The notes beneath the pieces are model-generated. The model was not told the origin of the DNA and did not search any database. It saw only the letters and a program-made list of their open reading frames with translations. From Blautia pseudococcoides (GTDB lineage: Bacteria; Bacillota; Clostridia; Lachnospirales; Lachnospiraceae): a DNA stretch of 64,000 nt. Both the position numbers and the translations under genes were made by a program. Shown here in pieces: positions 42,647 through 51,327 of the stretch. The stretch's first letter is position 1, and each line of letters opens with the position of its first letter. The stretch is from positions 773,001 to 837,000 of the forward strand of contig NZ_CP015405.2 in NCBI RefSeq assembly GCF_001689125.2, written 5' to 3'.

Positions 42647-44590
42647 ATGTTAGAAAAGAAAGTGAAAATGATGCCCCTGGGCGATGTTTCCATTCAGGAT
42701 GATTTTTGGAAAGAGTATATGGAACTGGTGAGAAAGCATGTGATCCCTTACCAGTGGGAAGCTTTAAATGACAGGATCGATGGAGCAGAACCCAGTTACT
42801 GTATGCAGAATTTCCGGGTTGCGGCGAAAATGGAGGAGGGAAGTTTCCAGGGAATGGTTTTCCAGGACAGTGATGCCTATAAATGGCTGGAAGCTGTGGC
42901 CTACTCTCTGATGTGGCACCCTGACGAGACATTGGAGGCAACGGCAGACCAGGCTATTGAAATTATCAGTGCGGCACAGCAGCCGGACGGTTATCTGGAC
43001 ACCTATTATATCCTGAATGGCCTGGAGAAGCGCTTTACCAATCTTATGGACCACCATGAGCTTTACTGCCTGGGACATATGGTGGAAGGGGCTGTGGCTT
43101 ATTATAAAGCAACCGGAAAGAGAAAATTTCTGGATACAGCCATTGGCTATGTAAATTGTGTCTACGATAATATAGGGAAGGAACCGGGTAAGAAACCCGG
43201 ATATCCAGGACACGAAGTGGCTGAGATGGCTCTGGCGGCACTCTATGAAGTGACCAAGGATCCAAAGCATCTGGAGCTTGCCAAATATTTCATTGACCAG
43301 AGAGGACAGGCACCTCTGTATTTTGCCCAGGAGAGAGAAAAGAACAAGAATGACTTCTTCTGGAAAGACAGCTATTTCCAGGATCAGTATTACCAGGCCG
43401 GCAAACCGGTCCGCCTGCAGGACAGGGCGGAAGGCCATGCAGTGCGTGCCGTATATCTGTATACGGGAATGGCTGAGGTGGCCAGTGCGTCCGAGGACAT
43501 GGAATTATTTGAAGCCTGCCAAAGAATCTGGAACAACATTGTGGAAAAACAGATGTATGTAACAGGTGCGATTGGTTCCTCCCAGTACGGGGAGGCGTTC
43601 ACGTTTGATTACGATCTGCCCAATGATACGGTTTACGCGGAAACGTGTGCTGCGATCGGCCTGATATTCTTTGCCAGAAGAATGTTTGAAATTACCCGGG
43701 ACAGCAGATATGCGGATGTGATGGAGCGCTGCCTTTATAACGGAGTCATCAGCGGCATGTCTTTGGACGGCAAAAAATTCTTCTATGTAAATCCCCTGGA
43801 AGCCGTGCCGGAAGCATCCGAGAAGGACTTTTATAAAAAACATGTAAAAGTGGAACGCCAGAAATGGTTTGGCTGTGCCTGCTGTCCGCCGAATGTGGCG
43901 CGTCTTCTCTCTTCTATCGGCGGCTATGCCTATGAATATAATGAAAAGGAATTTTTCATGAACCTTTTTATCGGCGGCAGCATGCATGCGGTTCTGGACG
44001 GAAAAGAGAATCAGTTCAGGGTGGAGACCGAATATCCATGGAACGGCCATGTGAAAATACAGGTTGAAAACGAAGCGGATACAGGATTTACCTATGCTAT
44101 CCGTGTGCCTGGCTGGTGCCGCGGTTATAGCCTGAAGTTAAACGGGGAGGCAGTTAAATGTCCTGTGGAGAACGGATATCTCCTTATGGAGCGCTGTTGG
44201 AAAAATGGGGATGAGATTGTCTTTTCCATGGAAATGCCGGTGGAACTGGTGACCGCCAATCCAAGAGTCCGGGAGGACATTGGCAAAGTGGCGGTTATGC
44301 GGGGACCTGTTGTATATTGCCTGGAGGAAGCAGACAACCAAGACCAGCTTCAGGAATTATACCTGAGTGAAAATCCGGAATTTGTGGTGAAATACGAAAA
44401 GGATTTACTGAAAGGTGTGGTGACACTGACCACAGAGGGAAAACGCCTCTCAGAGGAAGCGTGGGATGAAAAGACACTTTATAAACCTTATACGGGCAGA
44501 AAATTTATGCCTCAGACATTGAAATTCATACCTTACTATGCCTGGACAAACAGGACAGTGGGAGAGATGCTGGTATGGGTTAGGATCTGA
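42647..44590 (+). CDS. GH127-family beta-L-arabinofuranosidase
   Basis: 647 aa, HypBA1-like, without signal peptide. The zinc-thiolate centre is conserved: E332 and C334 in YAETCAA, and C412-C413 in GCACCPPN, one of which is the nucleophile in the characterised Bifidobacterium enzyme. The C-terminal segment VREDIGKVAVMRGPVVYCLEEADNQD is also typical. It releases L-arabinose from beta-1,2-linked or related arabinofuranosides in the cytoplasm. AGGAGG precedes the ATG. It is under likely control of the divergent AraC regulator. Confidence 0.92.
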   Translation: MLEKKVKMMPLGDVSIQDDFWKEYMELVRKHVIPYQWEALNDRIDGAEPSYCMQNFRVAAKMEEGSFQGMVFQDSDAYKWLEAVAYSLMWHPDETLEATADQAIEIISAAQQPDGYLDTYYILNGLEKRFTNLMDHHELYCLGHMVEGAVAYYKATGKRKFLDTAIGYVNCVYDNIGKEPGKKPGYPGHEVAEMALAALYEVTKDPKHLELAKYFIDQRGQAPLYFAQEREKNKNDFFWKDSYFQDQYYQAGKPVRLQDRAEGHAVRAVYLYTGMAEVASASEDMELFEACQRIWNNIVEKQMYVTGAIGSSQYGEAFTFDYDLPNDTVYAETCAAIGLIFFARRMFEITRDSRYADVMERCLYNGVISGMSLDGKKFFYVNPLEAVPEASEKDFYKKHVKVERQKWFGCACCPPNVARLLSSIGGYAYEYNEKEFFMNLFIGGSMHAVLDGKENQFRVETEYPWNGHVKIQVENEADTGFTYAIRVPGWCRGYSLKLNGEAVKCPVENGYLLMERCWKNGDEIVFSMEMPVELVTANPRVREDIGKVAVMRGPVVYCLEEADNQDQLQELYLSENPEFVVKYEKDLLKGVVTLTTEGKRLSEEAWDEKTLYKPYTGRKFMPQTLKFIPYYAWTNRTVGEMLVWVRI

Positions 44591-44984
44591 GAACAGCGGA
44601 GCGCATAGATTTGTCTGCCTGTCTGCCGAAGGTTCTTCCAAAATGGGACTTTTTTAAGGTCAGTGCAGCGAATGTGCAGACCTGTGGAACAGATACAATA
44701 TTTTCCATCGTTCAGACTCGGAGAGGAGCAAGGATGGGAGAGCATATTTCCGTCAGGATTTATGCGTGAAATGCCAATTTGCGGACCCTCCATAATCTGG
44801 GCATTGCAAAAAAGTGTTTAACACGCTCTGGAGATATCCCGATTTTTTGCTTTATACCATAAATCAGGCCATAGCTGAAATGTGTCATTATATCAGCCAT
44901 GGCCTGTTAGCTTGACTCCTTGTCCACTACTCTCATAGTTACAAGCAACAGTCTATGCAGATCCATTAAATAGCTACCCTAAGG
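44591..44984. other. 394-bp intergenic region with repeat remnants
   Basis: No gene is supported. It contains GTGCAGCGAATGTGCAGACC (about 44663..44682), related to the element at 39347..39510, a lone right end of the MITE-like family (GTGTTTAACACGCTCTGG, about 44813..44830), and a 14-bp imperfect hairpin CAGGCCAT-A-GCTGA / TCAGC-C-ATGGCCTG (44865..44906) without a T-run. Confidence 0.5.
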
Positions 44985-45545
44985 TTACAATAAATGTCCC
45001 TCTGTCTCCTCATCCAGAGCGCTCCGCATTTCCTCAAGCAGGGCATCCTCCATAAAATACGGTTTCCCATACTGCAGATTAAAGTCATAATCAAAGTCCG
45101 GCGGATTTTTTCCTATATTATGCTGGATTATAGTCTCAGCCTTATCCAGAGCTTTTACAAGCTTTGCCTCAGGCGTTTTGCCATCCTCGTATTCCTGCCA
45201 GACAGATATAAAATGTTCTCTTTGTTTCTCCGGCAGAAGAGAGAATACCTTGTGGACAGCACGGTATTCCTCCTGATATTTCTGGGAACTGTCAGGAAGA
45301 AGTGCGGCGGAGATATCGCCTTCATAGATTTCTCCCATATCGTGAAGAAGACACATAAGCAGTGTCCTTCCGGCGTCCAGCTTCGGATATTGCTCCAGCA
45401 TGATACCGGCAAAGAGGGCCAGGTGCCAGGAGTGTTCCGCGGTGCTTTCCTGTTCGCCGGTCCTTGTCCATGCTGTTCTCAGTACAGACTTTAACAGTTC
45501 TGTTTCTTTCATAAAAGCCAAATAGGCGTCTATGGTTTCTTTCAT
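44985..45545 (-). CDS. HD-domain metal-dependent hydrolase
   Basis: 186 aa. HD-domain metal ligands are visible: H in STAEHSWHLALFAG, the HD pair in LLMCLLHDMGEIYEGD, and a later Asp in LVKALDKAETIIQHN. It resembles the YfbR/HDDC2 group of 5'-nucleotidase-like hydrolases, but no substrate can be assigned. GGGAGG precedes the ATG. It stands alone between the GH127 and spoIIIA loci. Confidence 0.88.
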   Translation of the reverse strand: MKETIDAYLAFMKETELLKSVLRTAWTRTGEQESTAEHSWHLALFAGIMLEQYPKLDAGRTLLMCLLHDMGEIYEGDISAALLPDSSQKYQEEYRAVHKVFSLLPEKQREHFISVWQEYEDGKTPEAKLVKALDKAETIIQHNIGKNPPDFDYDFNLQYGKPYFMEDALLEEMRSALDEETEGHLL

Positions 45546-45668
45546 TGTCTACCATCCTCCCTGAATAAGTTATGAAAAATAAAAATATTTGGACTTGCAA
45601 AGATATTACCAGCATAAGATAAGAAGAAAAAAAGGTCAATAGTTTCCGTGCTAATAGAAGCATTTCAT

Positions 45669-45690
45669 TGAGAACAGAGTGAACAGTAAC
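45669..45690 (+). repeat. Short dispersed repeat, copy 1
   Basis: TGAGAACAGAGTGAACAGTAAC occurs here upstream of spoIIIAA and again with one difference at 51210..51231. Only the second copy has a GTTACTG arm that gives a hairpin. Its function is unknown. Confidence 0.55.
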
Positions 45691-45748
45691 GATATTTCTC
45701 GTATGAAATAGGGATTGTCCTCATATATTATTTTAAAGAGGTGAGACA

Positions 45749-46720
45749 ATGAGAGAAAGGGATATTATACGTTTATTTCCCCAAAAGATCAGAACAGCCC
45801 TGGAACATGCGGAGTTTGATATGGAGCATCTGTATGAGATACGGCTCAGGGTGAATGCACCACTGATTTTAATTTACAAAGGGAATGAGTATTTTCTTAC
45901 AAAGGATGGAAAACTGACCAAGCAGATGCAGGATGTCTGCCAGGTGGAGGCAAAGGACCTGCGGGAAACCATGGAGTACGTGAGCAATTACTCCATGTAC
46001 GCATTTGAGGAAGAGATCCGGCAGGGATTCATCACCATTCAGGGAGGCCACCGTGTGGGAATTGCCGGTAAAACGGTACTGGACGGAGCAAAGATCAAAA
46101 GCCTGAAATACATATCTTATATGAATCTGAGACTATCACACCAGATAAAGGGATGTGCCAACCAGATTCTTCCCTATGTGGTCAATAAGGGAAATGTGTG
46201 CCACACATTGATTATTTCCCCGCCCATGTGCGGGAAGACCACTCTGCTTCGTGACCTGATACGTCAGGTCAGTGACGGCAATTCCTACCTGCCGGGTATG
46301 TCTGTCGGGGTGGTGGATGAGCGTTCAGAGATCGCAGGCTCCTATCAGGGGATTCCCCAGAATGATCTGGGGATACGGACCGATATTTTGGACTGCTGTC
46401 CAAAGGCAGAGGGCATGATGATGCTGATCCGTTCCATGTCCCCGGAAGTGGTGGCAGTGGATGAGCTTGGGGATTATGAGGATATCCACGCCATAGAATC
46501 AGTTATCCACTGCGGATGCAAACTGTTTGCCACGGTCCACGGAAGCTCGATTGAGGATATTAAGAGAAAGCCCCTCATGCAGCGTCTGGTGCAGGAAAAA
46601 ATATTTGAGCGGTACATTATCCTGTATAATAAGGACAAGGCAGGAAAAGTCAAGGCCGTGTTCGATGAGAGAGGCACCTGCCTGTTTGATGAAAAAAGGA
46701 GGAGAGGAACCCTATGCTGA
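45749..46720 (+). CDS. spoIIIAA: Stage III sporulation protein AA
   Basis: 323 aa secretion-type ATPase. Walker A is SPPMCGKTTLLRDL and the Walker B region is VVAVDELGDYEDIHAI. It energises the SpoIIIA-SpoIIQ channel between mother cell and forespore. AGAGGTGAGACA precedes the ATG. A weak sigma-E-like promoter is possible upstream: GTATGAA at 45701, 14 bp, CATATATT at 45722. First gene of the complete eight-gene operon. Confidence 0.95.
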   Translation: MRERDIIRLFPQKIRTALEHAEFDMEHLYEIRLRVNAPLILIYKGNEYFLTKDGKLTKQMQDVCQVEAKDLRETMEYVSNYSMYAFEEEIRQGFITIQGGHRVGIAGKTVLDGAKIKSLKYISYMNLRLSHQIKGCANQILPYVVNKGNVCHTLIISPPMCGKTTLLRDLIRQVSDGNSYLPGMSVGVVDERSEIAGSYQGIPQNDLGIRTDILDCCPKAEGMMMLIRSMSPEVVAVDELGDYEDIHAIESVIHCGCKLFATVHGSSIEDIKRKPLMQRLVQEKIFERYIILYNKDKAGKVKAVFDERGTCLFDEKRRRGTLC

Positions 46721-47232
46721 AAGTGCTGGGCGTCTGTCTTGTGGTACTCTCCTGTACGGCTCTGGGCTTTGAGAGAAGCCTGAGGCTTACCAGAAGGCTT
46801 GCCGGCCTTCGGGAACTTCAGCGGATGGCGCTTCTCATAAAGGGAGAGATCAGCTACCGCAAGGAGGCCCTTCCTGAGGCTCTTTTGCGGGCTGCGGGCA
46901 GATTGACCCCGCCGTTCTCAGATTTTTTGAAGAAAGTTGCAAAACGGGCGGATGCCTACGACGGAATCGTATTTGCCGATATTTTTATGCAGGAGGCAGA
47001 ATCCGCATTCAGGGACAGCGCATTTACAAAAGAGGATAAGGAGGAACTAAGACAACTGGGACAGTATCTGGGATACCTTGACATCACCCAGCAAGAAAAT
47101 GCCATGGCTTTATTTCAGCAGGAATTGGAACGGAAGATCCAGTTGATCCAGTCTGAAATCCCTGCAAAAAAGAGGCTTTATCAAAGTCTTGGGGTACTTG
47201 GCGGAATTTTTTTGGCGATCACTCTTATCTGA
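46714..47232 (+). CDS. spoIIIAB: Stage III sporulation protein AB
   Basis: 172 aa. Single N-terminal membrane segment and the conserved RRLAGLRELQRMALLIKGEISYRKEALPEAL helix. It overlaps spoIIIAA by 7 bp and has its own AGGAGAGGA site. It is thought to be part of the type II-secretion-like basal complex. Confidence 0.94.
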   Translation: MLKVLGVCLVVLSCTALGFERSLRLTRRLAGLRELQRMALLIKGEISYRKEALPEALLRAAGRLTPPFSDFLKKVAKRADAYDGIVFADIFMQEAESAFRDSAFTKEDKEELRQLGQYLGYLDITQQENAMALFQQELERKIQLIQSEIPAKKRLYQSLGVLGGIFLAITLI

Positions 47233-47310
47233 ATGTAAGAAAACGGGAAAACAGCAGACGAAAAAGGCAAGGCACACGGGACAGAAGGTGAGAGGAAGGG
47301 AGGAAGAATC

Positions 47311-47505
47311 TTGGAGGTGACAATTTTATTCAAAATCGGTGCAGTGGGGATCCTGGTCTCTGTGCTGTGCCAGATTTTAAAACACAGCCAGCGGGAAGAA
47401 CTGGCTTTTTTGACAAGCCTTGCCGGACTTTTACTGGTACTGTTCTGGGTGCTGCCTTATATCAATGATCTATTCCAGACCATACAGGAGTTATTTGCGC
47501 TGTAG
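47311..47505 (+). CDS. spoIIIAC: Stage III sporulation protein AC
   Basis: 64 aa, two transmembrane helices (LFKIGAVGILVSVLCQILKH and FLTSLAGLLLVLFWVLPYI). The start is TTG 47311 behind GGGAGG; no ATG is available at the right position. Ring-like membrane component of the SpoIIIA channel. Confidence 0.92.
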   Translation: MEVTILFKIGAVGILVSVLCQILKHSQREELAFLTSLAGLLLVLFWVLPYINDLFQTIQELFAL

Positions 47506-47524
47506 AGGGAAAGGAGGGCTTTGG

Positions 47525-47911
47525 ATGGAAGTGGTGAAAATCGTCATGCTGGGCATGACAGGAGTGGTGCTGGCTCTGTTTTTAAAAGAGACAAAGCCGG
47601 AATACTCCCTGTATCTGAGCCTGGCAGTGGGAATCTGCATCTTTACCTTCATGGCGCAGAAGCTCTCCTATCTGCTGGACTCTGTGCTGAAGATCCAGGA
47701 ATATGTGCCGGTGGATACAAAGTATCTGACCATACTGCTGAAGATGATAGGGGCAGCCTACATCGGCCAGTTTTCAGCCAGTATTTGCAAGGACGCGGGA
47801 TACGGAGCCATTGGGAACCAGATTGAGATTTTCGTTAAACTCTATATCATGGTAATGTCCATGCCGGTGCTTCTGGCTCTGATGGAGGCCATTTACGGGT
47901 TTTTGGTATGA
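47525..47911 (+). CDS. spoIIIAD: Stage III sporulation protein AD
   Basis: 128 aa, three to four transmembrane helices. ATG 47525 has AAAGGAGG upstream; the open frame extends further but the extension overlaps spoIIIAC and does not fit the family. The sequence EIFVKLYIMVMSMPVLLALMEAIYGFLV at the end is typical. Its stop overlaps the spoIIIAE start. Confidence 0.93.
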   Translation: MEVVKIVMLGMTGVVLALFLKETKPEYSLYLSLAVGICIFTFMAQKLSYLLDSVLKIQEYVPVDTKYLTILLKMIGAAYIGQFSASICKDAGYGAIGNQIEIFVKLYIMVMSMPVLLALMEAIYGFLV

Positions 47912-49392
47912 AAGGGGGGATTGGAAAAAGAGTCAAGGCAGCAGCATGTGTGCTGGCAGTGCTGTTTCTGGTATTGTCTGCAGCAGTGGAGGTGAAAGCC
48001 TCTTTTTTTTCGGCAAATGCGGGACAAGAAGTGATGAAGAACCAGCCTCAGGGGACAGCATCACAGGATGGACAGCCAAATGAGGAAGCGAAGAATAAGA
48101 CAGCACAAGAAGATATCGCAGGAGAAGCCAAAGGAGAGGACGGGAGTGCAGCAGGAGAAGCCAAAGAAGAGGACGGAAGTGCAGCAGGAGAAGCCAAAGA
48201 AGAGGACGGAAGTGCAGCAGGAGAAGCCAAAGAAGAGGACGGAAGTGCAGCAGGAGAAGCCATAGGAGAGGATGAGGATACAGCGGAACCGGAGGAAGAA
48301 AAGTCAGAGGAGGAGATCAGGCAGGACACCCAGAGCGCCACAGCAGAGAAACTCATGGACGACATGGAGATGGAGCAGATGCAGGATGCCATCAATGAGC
48401 TTTTGGGAGAAGAGAGTTTTAGTCTGGAGGATGCCCTGCACAAGATTTTAAGCGGAGATAAATTATTTTCAAAAGAATATTTCATGACCCTTATAAAAAA
48501 TTTCCTCTACAAAAACCTGGCCGCTGAGAGGGATACCATGATCCATGTGGTCCTGCTGGTCCTTATGGCAGCACTTTTTTCCAATTTTTCCAATGTATTC
48601 AACAATGGCCAGATGGGGGAAATCAGTTTTTATATTGTATACATGCTTCTTCTGGCAGCTTTGGTGCATTCCTTCGGCACACTCAGCATAGAGATAAGTG
48701 AGGGGCTGACAGGCTTTGTCACTTTTATGAAGGCGCTTATGCCCTCCTACTTCCTGGCTGTCACAGCAGCCACGGGAAGTGCCACGGCCATGGTATTTTA
48801 CGAGGTGGTCCTGGTATTGGTGTATGTGGTACAGGTTATTTTTTTAAAAGGTGTTCTGCCGGGCATCCATATATACGTGCTGCTGCAGCTTGTAAACTTT
48901 CTGCACAGTGAGGACTTTCTTTCCAAGATGGCAGAGCTCGTGAGGACTGTGGTGGAATGGACCATGCGCACCTGTATCGCGGTTGTGATAGGGATGCAGA
49001 TCATTCAGAACATGATAGGTCCTGCCATAGACACACTCAAGCGGGATGTCATCGGCAAGACTGCGGCCGCCATTCCCGGCATTGGAAATGCTATAAACGG
49101 TGTGACGGAGGTGGCCCTGGGGACTGCGGTTCTGGTGAGAAACGGGCTGGGGGTGATCGGCATGATCGTTATCCTGTGTGTTGGACTTCCCCCTGTCATC
49201 CGTCTGGGAATGACAACCCTGCTCTACAAACTGCTGGCAGCCATTGTACAGCCCATATCTGACAAGAGAATGGTGGGGGCTTTGGCTACCATCGGAGATG
49301 GCTGTATGCTGCTGTTAAAGGTACTGCTGACTATGGAGCTGCTGTTTTTGATAACCATTGCAGTTCTCACCATTTCTTTTATTGGGCATTAG
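47908..49392 (+). CDS. spoIIIAE: Stage III sporulation protein AE with acidic tandem repeats
   Basis: 494 aa. A signal-like N-terminus, then an extracytoplasmic segment with four copies of the 11-residue unit GEAK(G/E)EDGSAA at residues 72-115 and a fifth degenerate unit. The normal SpoIIIAE polytopic domain starts near residue 190 and ends with seven to eight helices. The repeat inflates the protein by about 60 residues over typical members. Codon-level copies are nearly identical 33-bp units. Confidence 0.94.
   Translation: MKGGIGKRVKAAACVLAVLFLVLSAAVEVKASFFSANAGQEVMKNQPQGTASQDGQPNEEAKNKTAQEDIAGEAKGEDGSAAGEAKEEDGSAAGEAKEEDGSAAGEAKEEDGSAAGEAIGEDEDTAEPEEEKSEEEIRQDTQSATAEKLMDDMEMEQMQDAINELLGEESFSLEDALHKILSGDKLFSKEYFMTLIKNFLYKNLAAERDTMIHVVLLVLMAALFSNFSNVFNNGQMGEISFYIVYMLLLAALVHSFGTLSIEISEGLTGFVTFMKALMPSYFLAVTAATGSATAMVFYEVVLVLVYVVQVIFLKGVLPGIHIYVLLQLVNFLHSEDFLSKMAELVRTVVEWTMRTCIAVVIGMQIIQNMIGPAIDTLKRDVIGKTAAAIPGIGNAINGVTEVALGTAVLVRNGLGVIGMIVILCVGLPPVIRLGMTTLLYKLLAAIVQPISDKRMVGALATIGDGCMLLLKVLLTMELLFLITIAVLTISFIGH
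48121..48264 (+). repeat. 33-bp tandem repeat inside spoIIIAE
   Basis: Four 33-bp units starting GGAGAAGCCAAAG, each encoding 11 residues, plus a partial fifth. Length changes by slippage would keep the reading frame. Confidence 0.9.
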
Positions 49393-49422
49393 CCCAAACA
49401 TTCCAGGGAGGAGGCAGGCAAT

Positions 49423-49776
49423 ATGACAGAGACACTTTACGGCTGGATGCGGAACCTGGCGTGTTACTTCATATTCTTATCCGCGGTGATGCATTTTCTG
49501 CCGGACAACAATTATAAAAAGTACATTCAGTTTTATATGGGATTGCTGCTGATACTCCTTTTACTCTCACCTGTCCTGGATTTTCTTCATCTGGAAAATA
49601 AAATTGATGCAGGGGTGGACCAGTATATGGAAGAGGAGGAGCGGGACCGGGAGGAATGGGAGAATTATGCACGGGAAATCGAGGAGGAGTACGGGTGGAG
49701 CAAAGACGGTAGCAGCCCAGAGGCAGAACAACAGCAGGAAGATAATTCCCTGCAGGAAGGAGCGGTGGATCCATGA
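49423..49776 (+). CDS. spoIIIAF: Stage III sporulation protein AF
   Basis: 117 aa, shorter than the ~200-residue B. subtilis protein. Two N-terminal transmembrane helices (ACYFIFLSAVMHFLP and FYMGLLLILLLLSPVLDFL) and an acidic coiled tail. It overlaps spoIIIAG by 4 bp. The order within the operon makes the assignment firm. Confidence 0.9.
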   Translation: MTETLYGWMRNLACYFIFLSAVMHFLPDNNYKKYIQFYMGLLLILLLLSPVLDFLHLENKIDAGVDQYMEEEERDREEWENYAREIEEEYGWSKDGSSPEAEQQQEDNSLQEGAVDP

Positions 49777-50258
49777 AGCCATTTCCGGAAATGCTGAAAA
49801 AAGAGCAGATTGTGGTAGTGCTGCTGGCAGGGATCCTGCTGCTTATCATTGCCATGCCTGTAAAGAAAAAGGATACGGAGGAGCAGACGCAGAAGAGTAC
49901 ACCGGCAAGTGAAACCAGCCAGCGAGCCAATTATGAGGACCGGCTTCAGGATCGGCTGAAAGAAGTCCTGGCTGAGGTAAAGGGGATAGGGAAGACAGAC
50001 GTTTTCGTCACATTTGAGGATACGGGGGAGAAGGTGGTGGAGAAAGACGGCACAGACACAGTATATTCCAAGGATTCCAAAGGCAACCAGGAGCCTTATT
50101 TGTCCAATGAGCGCTATCCGAAGATCAGCGGCGTGGTGGTTGTGGCAGAGGGCGGGGAAGACCCCCACGTAATTCAGAATATTCAGGAGGCTGTGCAGGC
50201 ATTATTTCAGGTGGAAGCCCATAAAATTAAAGTAATGAAGATGGTGACTGGCCGCTGA
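49773..50258 (+). CDS. spoIIIAG: Stage III sporulation protein AG
   Basis: 161 aa. One N-terminal membrane helix (VVVLLAGILLLIIAMPV), then an extracytoplasmic ring-building motif domain with YEDRLQDRLKEVLAEVKGIGKTDVFVTFEDTGEKVV. It forms the large ring in the intermembrane space. It starts in an ATGA overlap with spoIIIAF. Confidence 0.94.
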   Translation: MKPFPEMLKKEQIVVVLLAGILLLIIAMPVKKKDTEEQTQKSTPASETSQRANYEDRLQDRLKEVLAEVKGIGKTDVFVTFEDTGEKVVEKDGTDTVYSKDSKGNQEPYLSNERYPKISGVVVVAEGGEDPHVIQNIQEAVQALFQVEAHKIKVMKMVTGR

Positions 50259-50318
50259 CGTCTAAGCGCGTGTCTTTCGGCAGGGCAGTTGCTAAAAAGA
50301 ATTAAAGGAGTAGCTCGC

Positions 50319-51104
50319 ATGAAAAAAATCTTTAAGAAGAATCAGGTCATTATCACCGCGCTGGCAATCATGATTGCGGTTGCCGGGTACATCAATTATT
50401 CAGATAACCATCTGGGGATTGACAAAACACTGAAGAAAGCCAGCACAAACACAGCGGATGATAAGAGCAAAGAGACAGCGGACGCAGACGGGATCGTGGA
50501 GGATATTGACAGTCTGGATTACGACCTCACAGACGAATCCGCATTACTGGAGGAGAATGCAGCGGCAGAAAACGGGGACACAAGTACCACGGAAGACCAG
50601 AATACAACACAGGACCAGAGTTCCTCATCCACAGACGGAACCACCACAGGGGAAGACGGAAACACAACAGACAACAATGCAGACAGCAAAGATGCTTCGG
50701 CCGAGACACCAGGTGAGGCAGTGCTGACAGGGGCTTCCAACTTTGTGGCACAGGCAAAAGTGAGCAGGGAACAGGTGCGCTCCGCCAATAAAGAGACTCT
50801 TCTTGAGATCATCAACAATGAAAACATTGGAGACGAGCAGAAACAGGAAGCCATTGCCTCCATGGTCAAAATGACAGACCTGGCAGAGCAGGAGGAAGCT
50901 GCGGAACTGCTGCTGGACGCAAAAGGATTTGAGAACGTGGTAGTGAATCTGACAAACGATTCCGCGGACGTGATCGTTCCCCAAGAGTATATGGCAGATG
51001 ACAAGCGTGCCCAGATTGAGGACATCGTAAAACGGAAAACAAGCGTTCCTGTAGAGAATATTGTGATCACACCTATGGATGAGGGGACTTCTGACGGGGA
51101 ATAA
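50319..51104 (+). CDS. spoIIIAH: Stage III sporulation protein AH
   Basis: 261 aa. A signal anchor (VIITALAIMIAVAGYINYS), an acidic Thr/Ser/Asn-rich linker of about 90 residues, then the ring-building domain ENIGDEQKQEAIASMVKMTDLAEQEEAAELLLDAKGFENVVV. It would join SpoIIQ or its equivalent across the septum. ATG 50319 has AAAGGAG. The long low-complexity linker parallels that in spoIIIAE. Confidence 0.94.
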   Translation: MKKIFKKNQVIITALAIMIAVAGYINYSDNHLGIDKTLKKASTNTADDKSKETADADGIVEDIDSLDYDLTDESALLEENAAAENGDTSTTEDQNTTQDQSSSSTDGTTTGEDGNTTDNNADSKDASAETPGEAVLTGASNFVAQAKVSREQVRSANKETLLEIINNENIGDEQKQEAIASMVKMTDLAEQEEAAELLLDAKGFENVVVNLTNDSADVIVPQEYMADDKRAQIEDIVKRKTSVPVENIVITPMDEGTSDGE

Positions 51105-51204
51105 TGAAAGTTGATGTTCAAAAGTCACGGTTCCGCGAGGTGTTTTGCGGAGCAAAATCCCAAGTTAGCCAGTGCCAAAATGCAATTTTTGCATCGCCAA
51201 GCGT

Positions 51205-51231
51205 GTTACTGAGAACGGAGTGAACAGTAAC
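51205..51231 (+). repeat. Short dispersed repeat, copy 2
   Basis: GTTACTG (51205..51211) pairs with CAGTAAC (51225..51231). The unit at 51210..51231 matches 45669..45690 with one difference. Confidence 0.55.
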
Positions 51232-51262
51232 TAATGAAGTGTGGAGAAAGTGTAAGAAAGCC

Positions 51263-51291
51263 TTGACACCATATTCCCGGTATACTAAAAT
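51263..51291 (+). promoter_or_regulatory. prfC promoter
   Basis: Consensus TTGACA (51263..51268), 17-bp spacer, TAAAAT (51286..51291). It lies about 37 bp before the GTG start. Confidence 0.75.
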
Positions 51292-51327
51292 GTTTTAAGC
51301 GTGTAAAAGAATAAGGAGGTCCCTCAA

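Noticed and set aside
45692..45729. Sigma-E promoter for spoIIIAA
   Set aside because: CATATATT at 45722 is a fair -10, but the -35 match is poor. Expected from biology, not demonstrable here, so mentioned only in the gene entry.
48048..48485. Serine-rich minus-strand ORF opposite the spoIIIAE repeat
   Set aside because: It is the antisense reading of the acidic repeat and has no start signals.
50519..51121. Long minus-strand ORF opposite spoIIIAH
   Set aside because: Antisense shadow of the Thr/Ser-rich linker; no ribosome binding site or family pattern.
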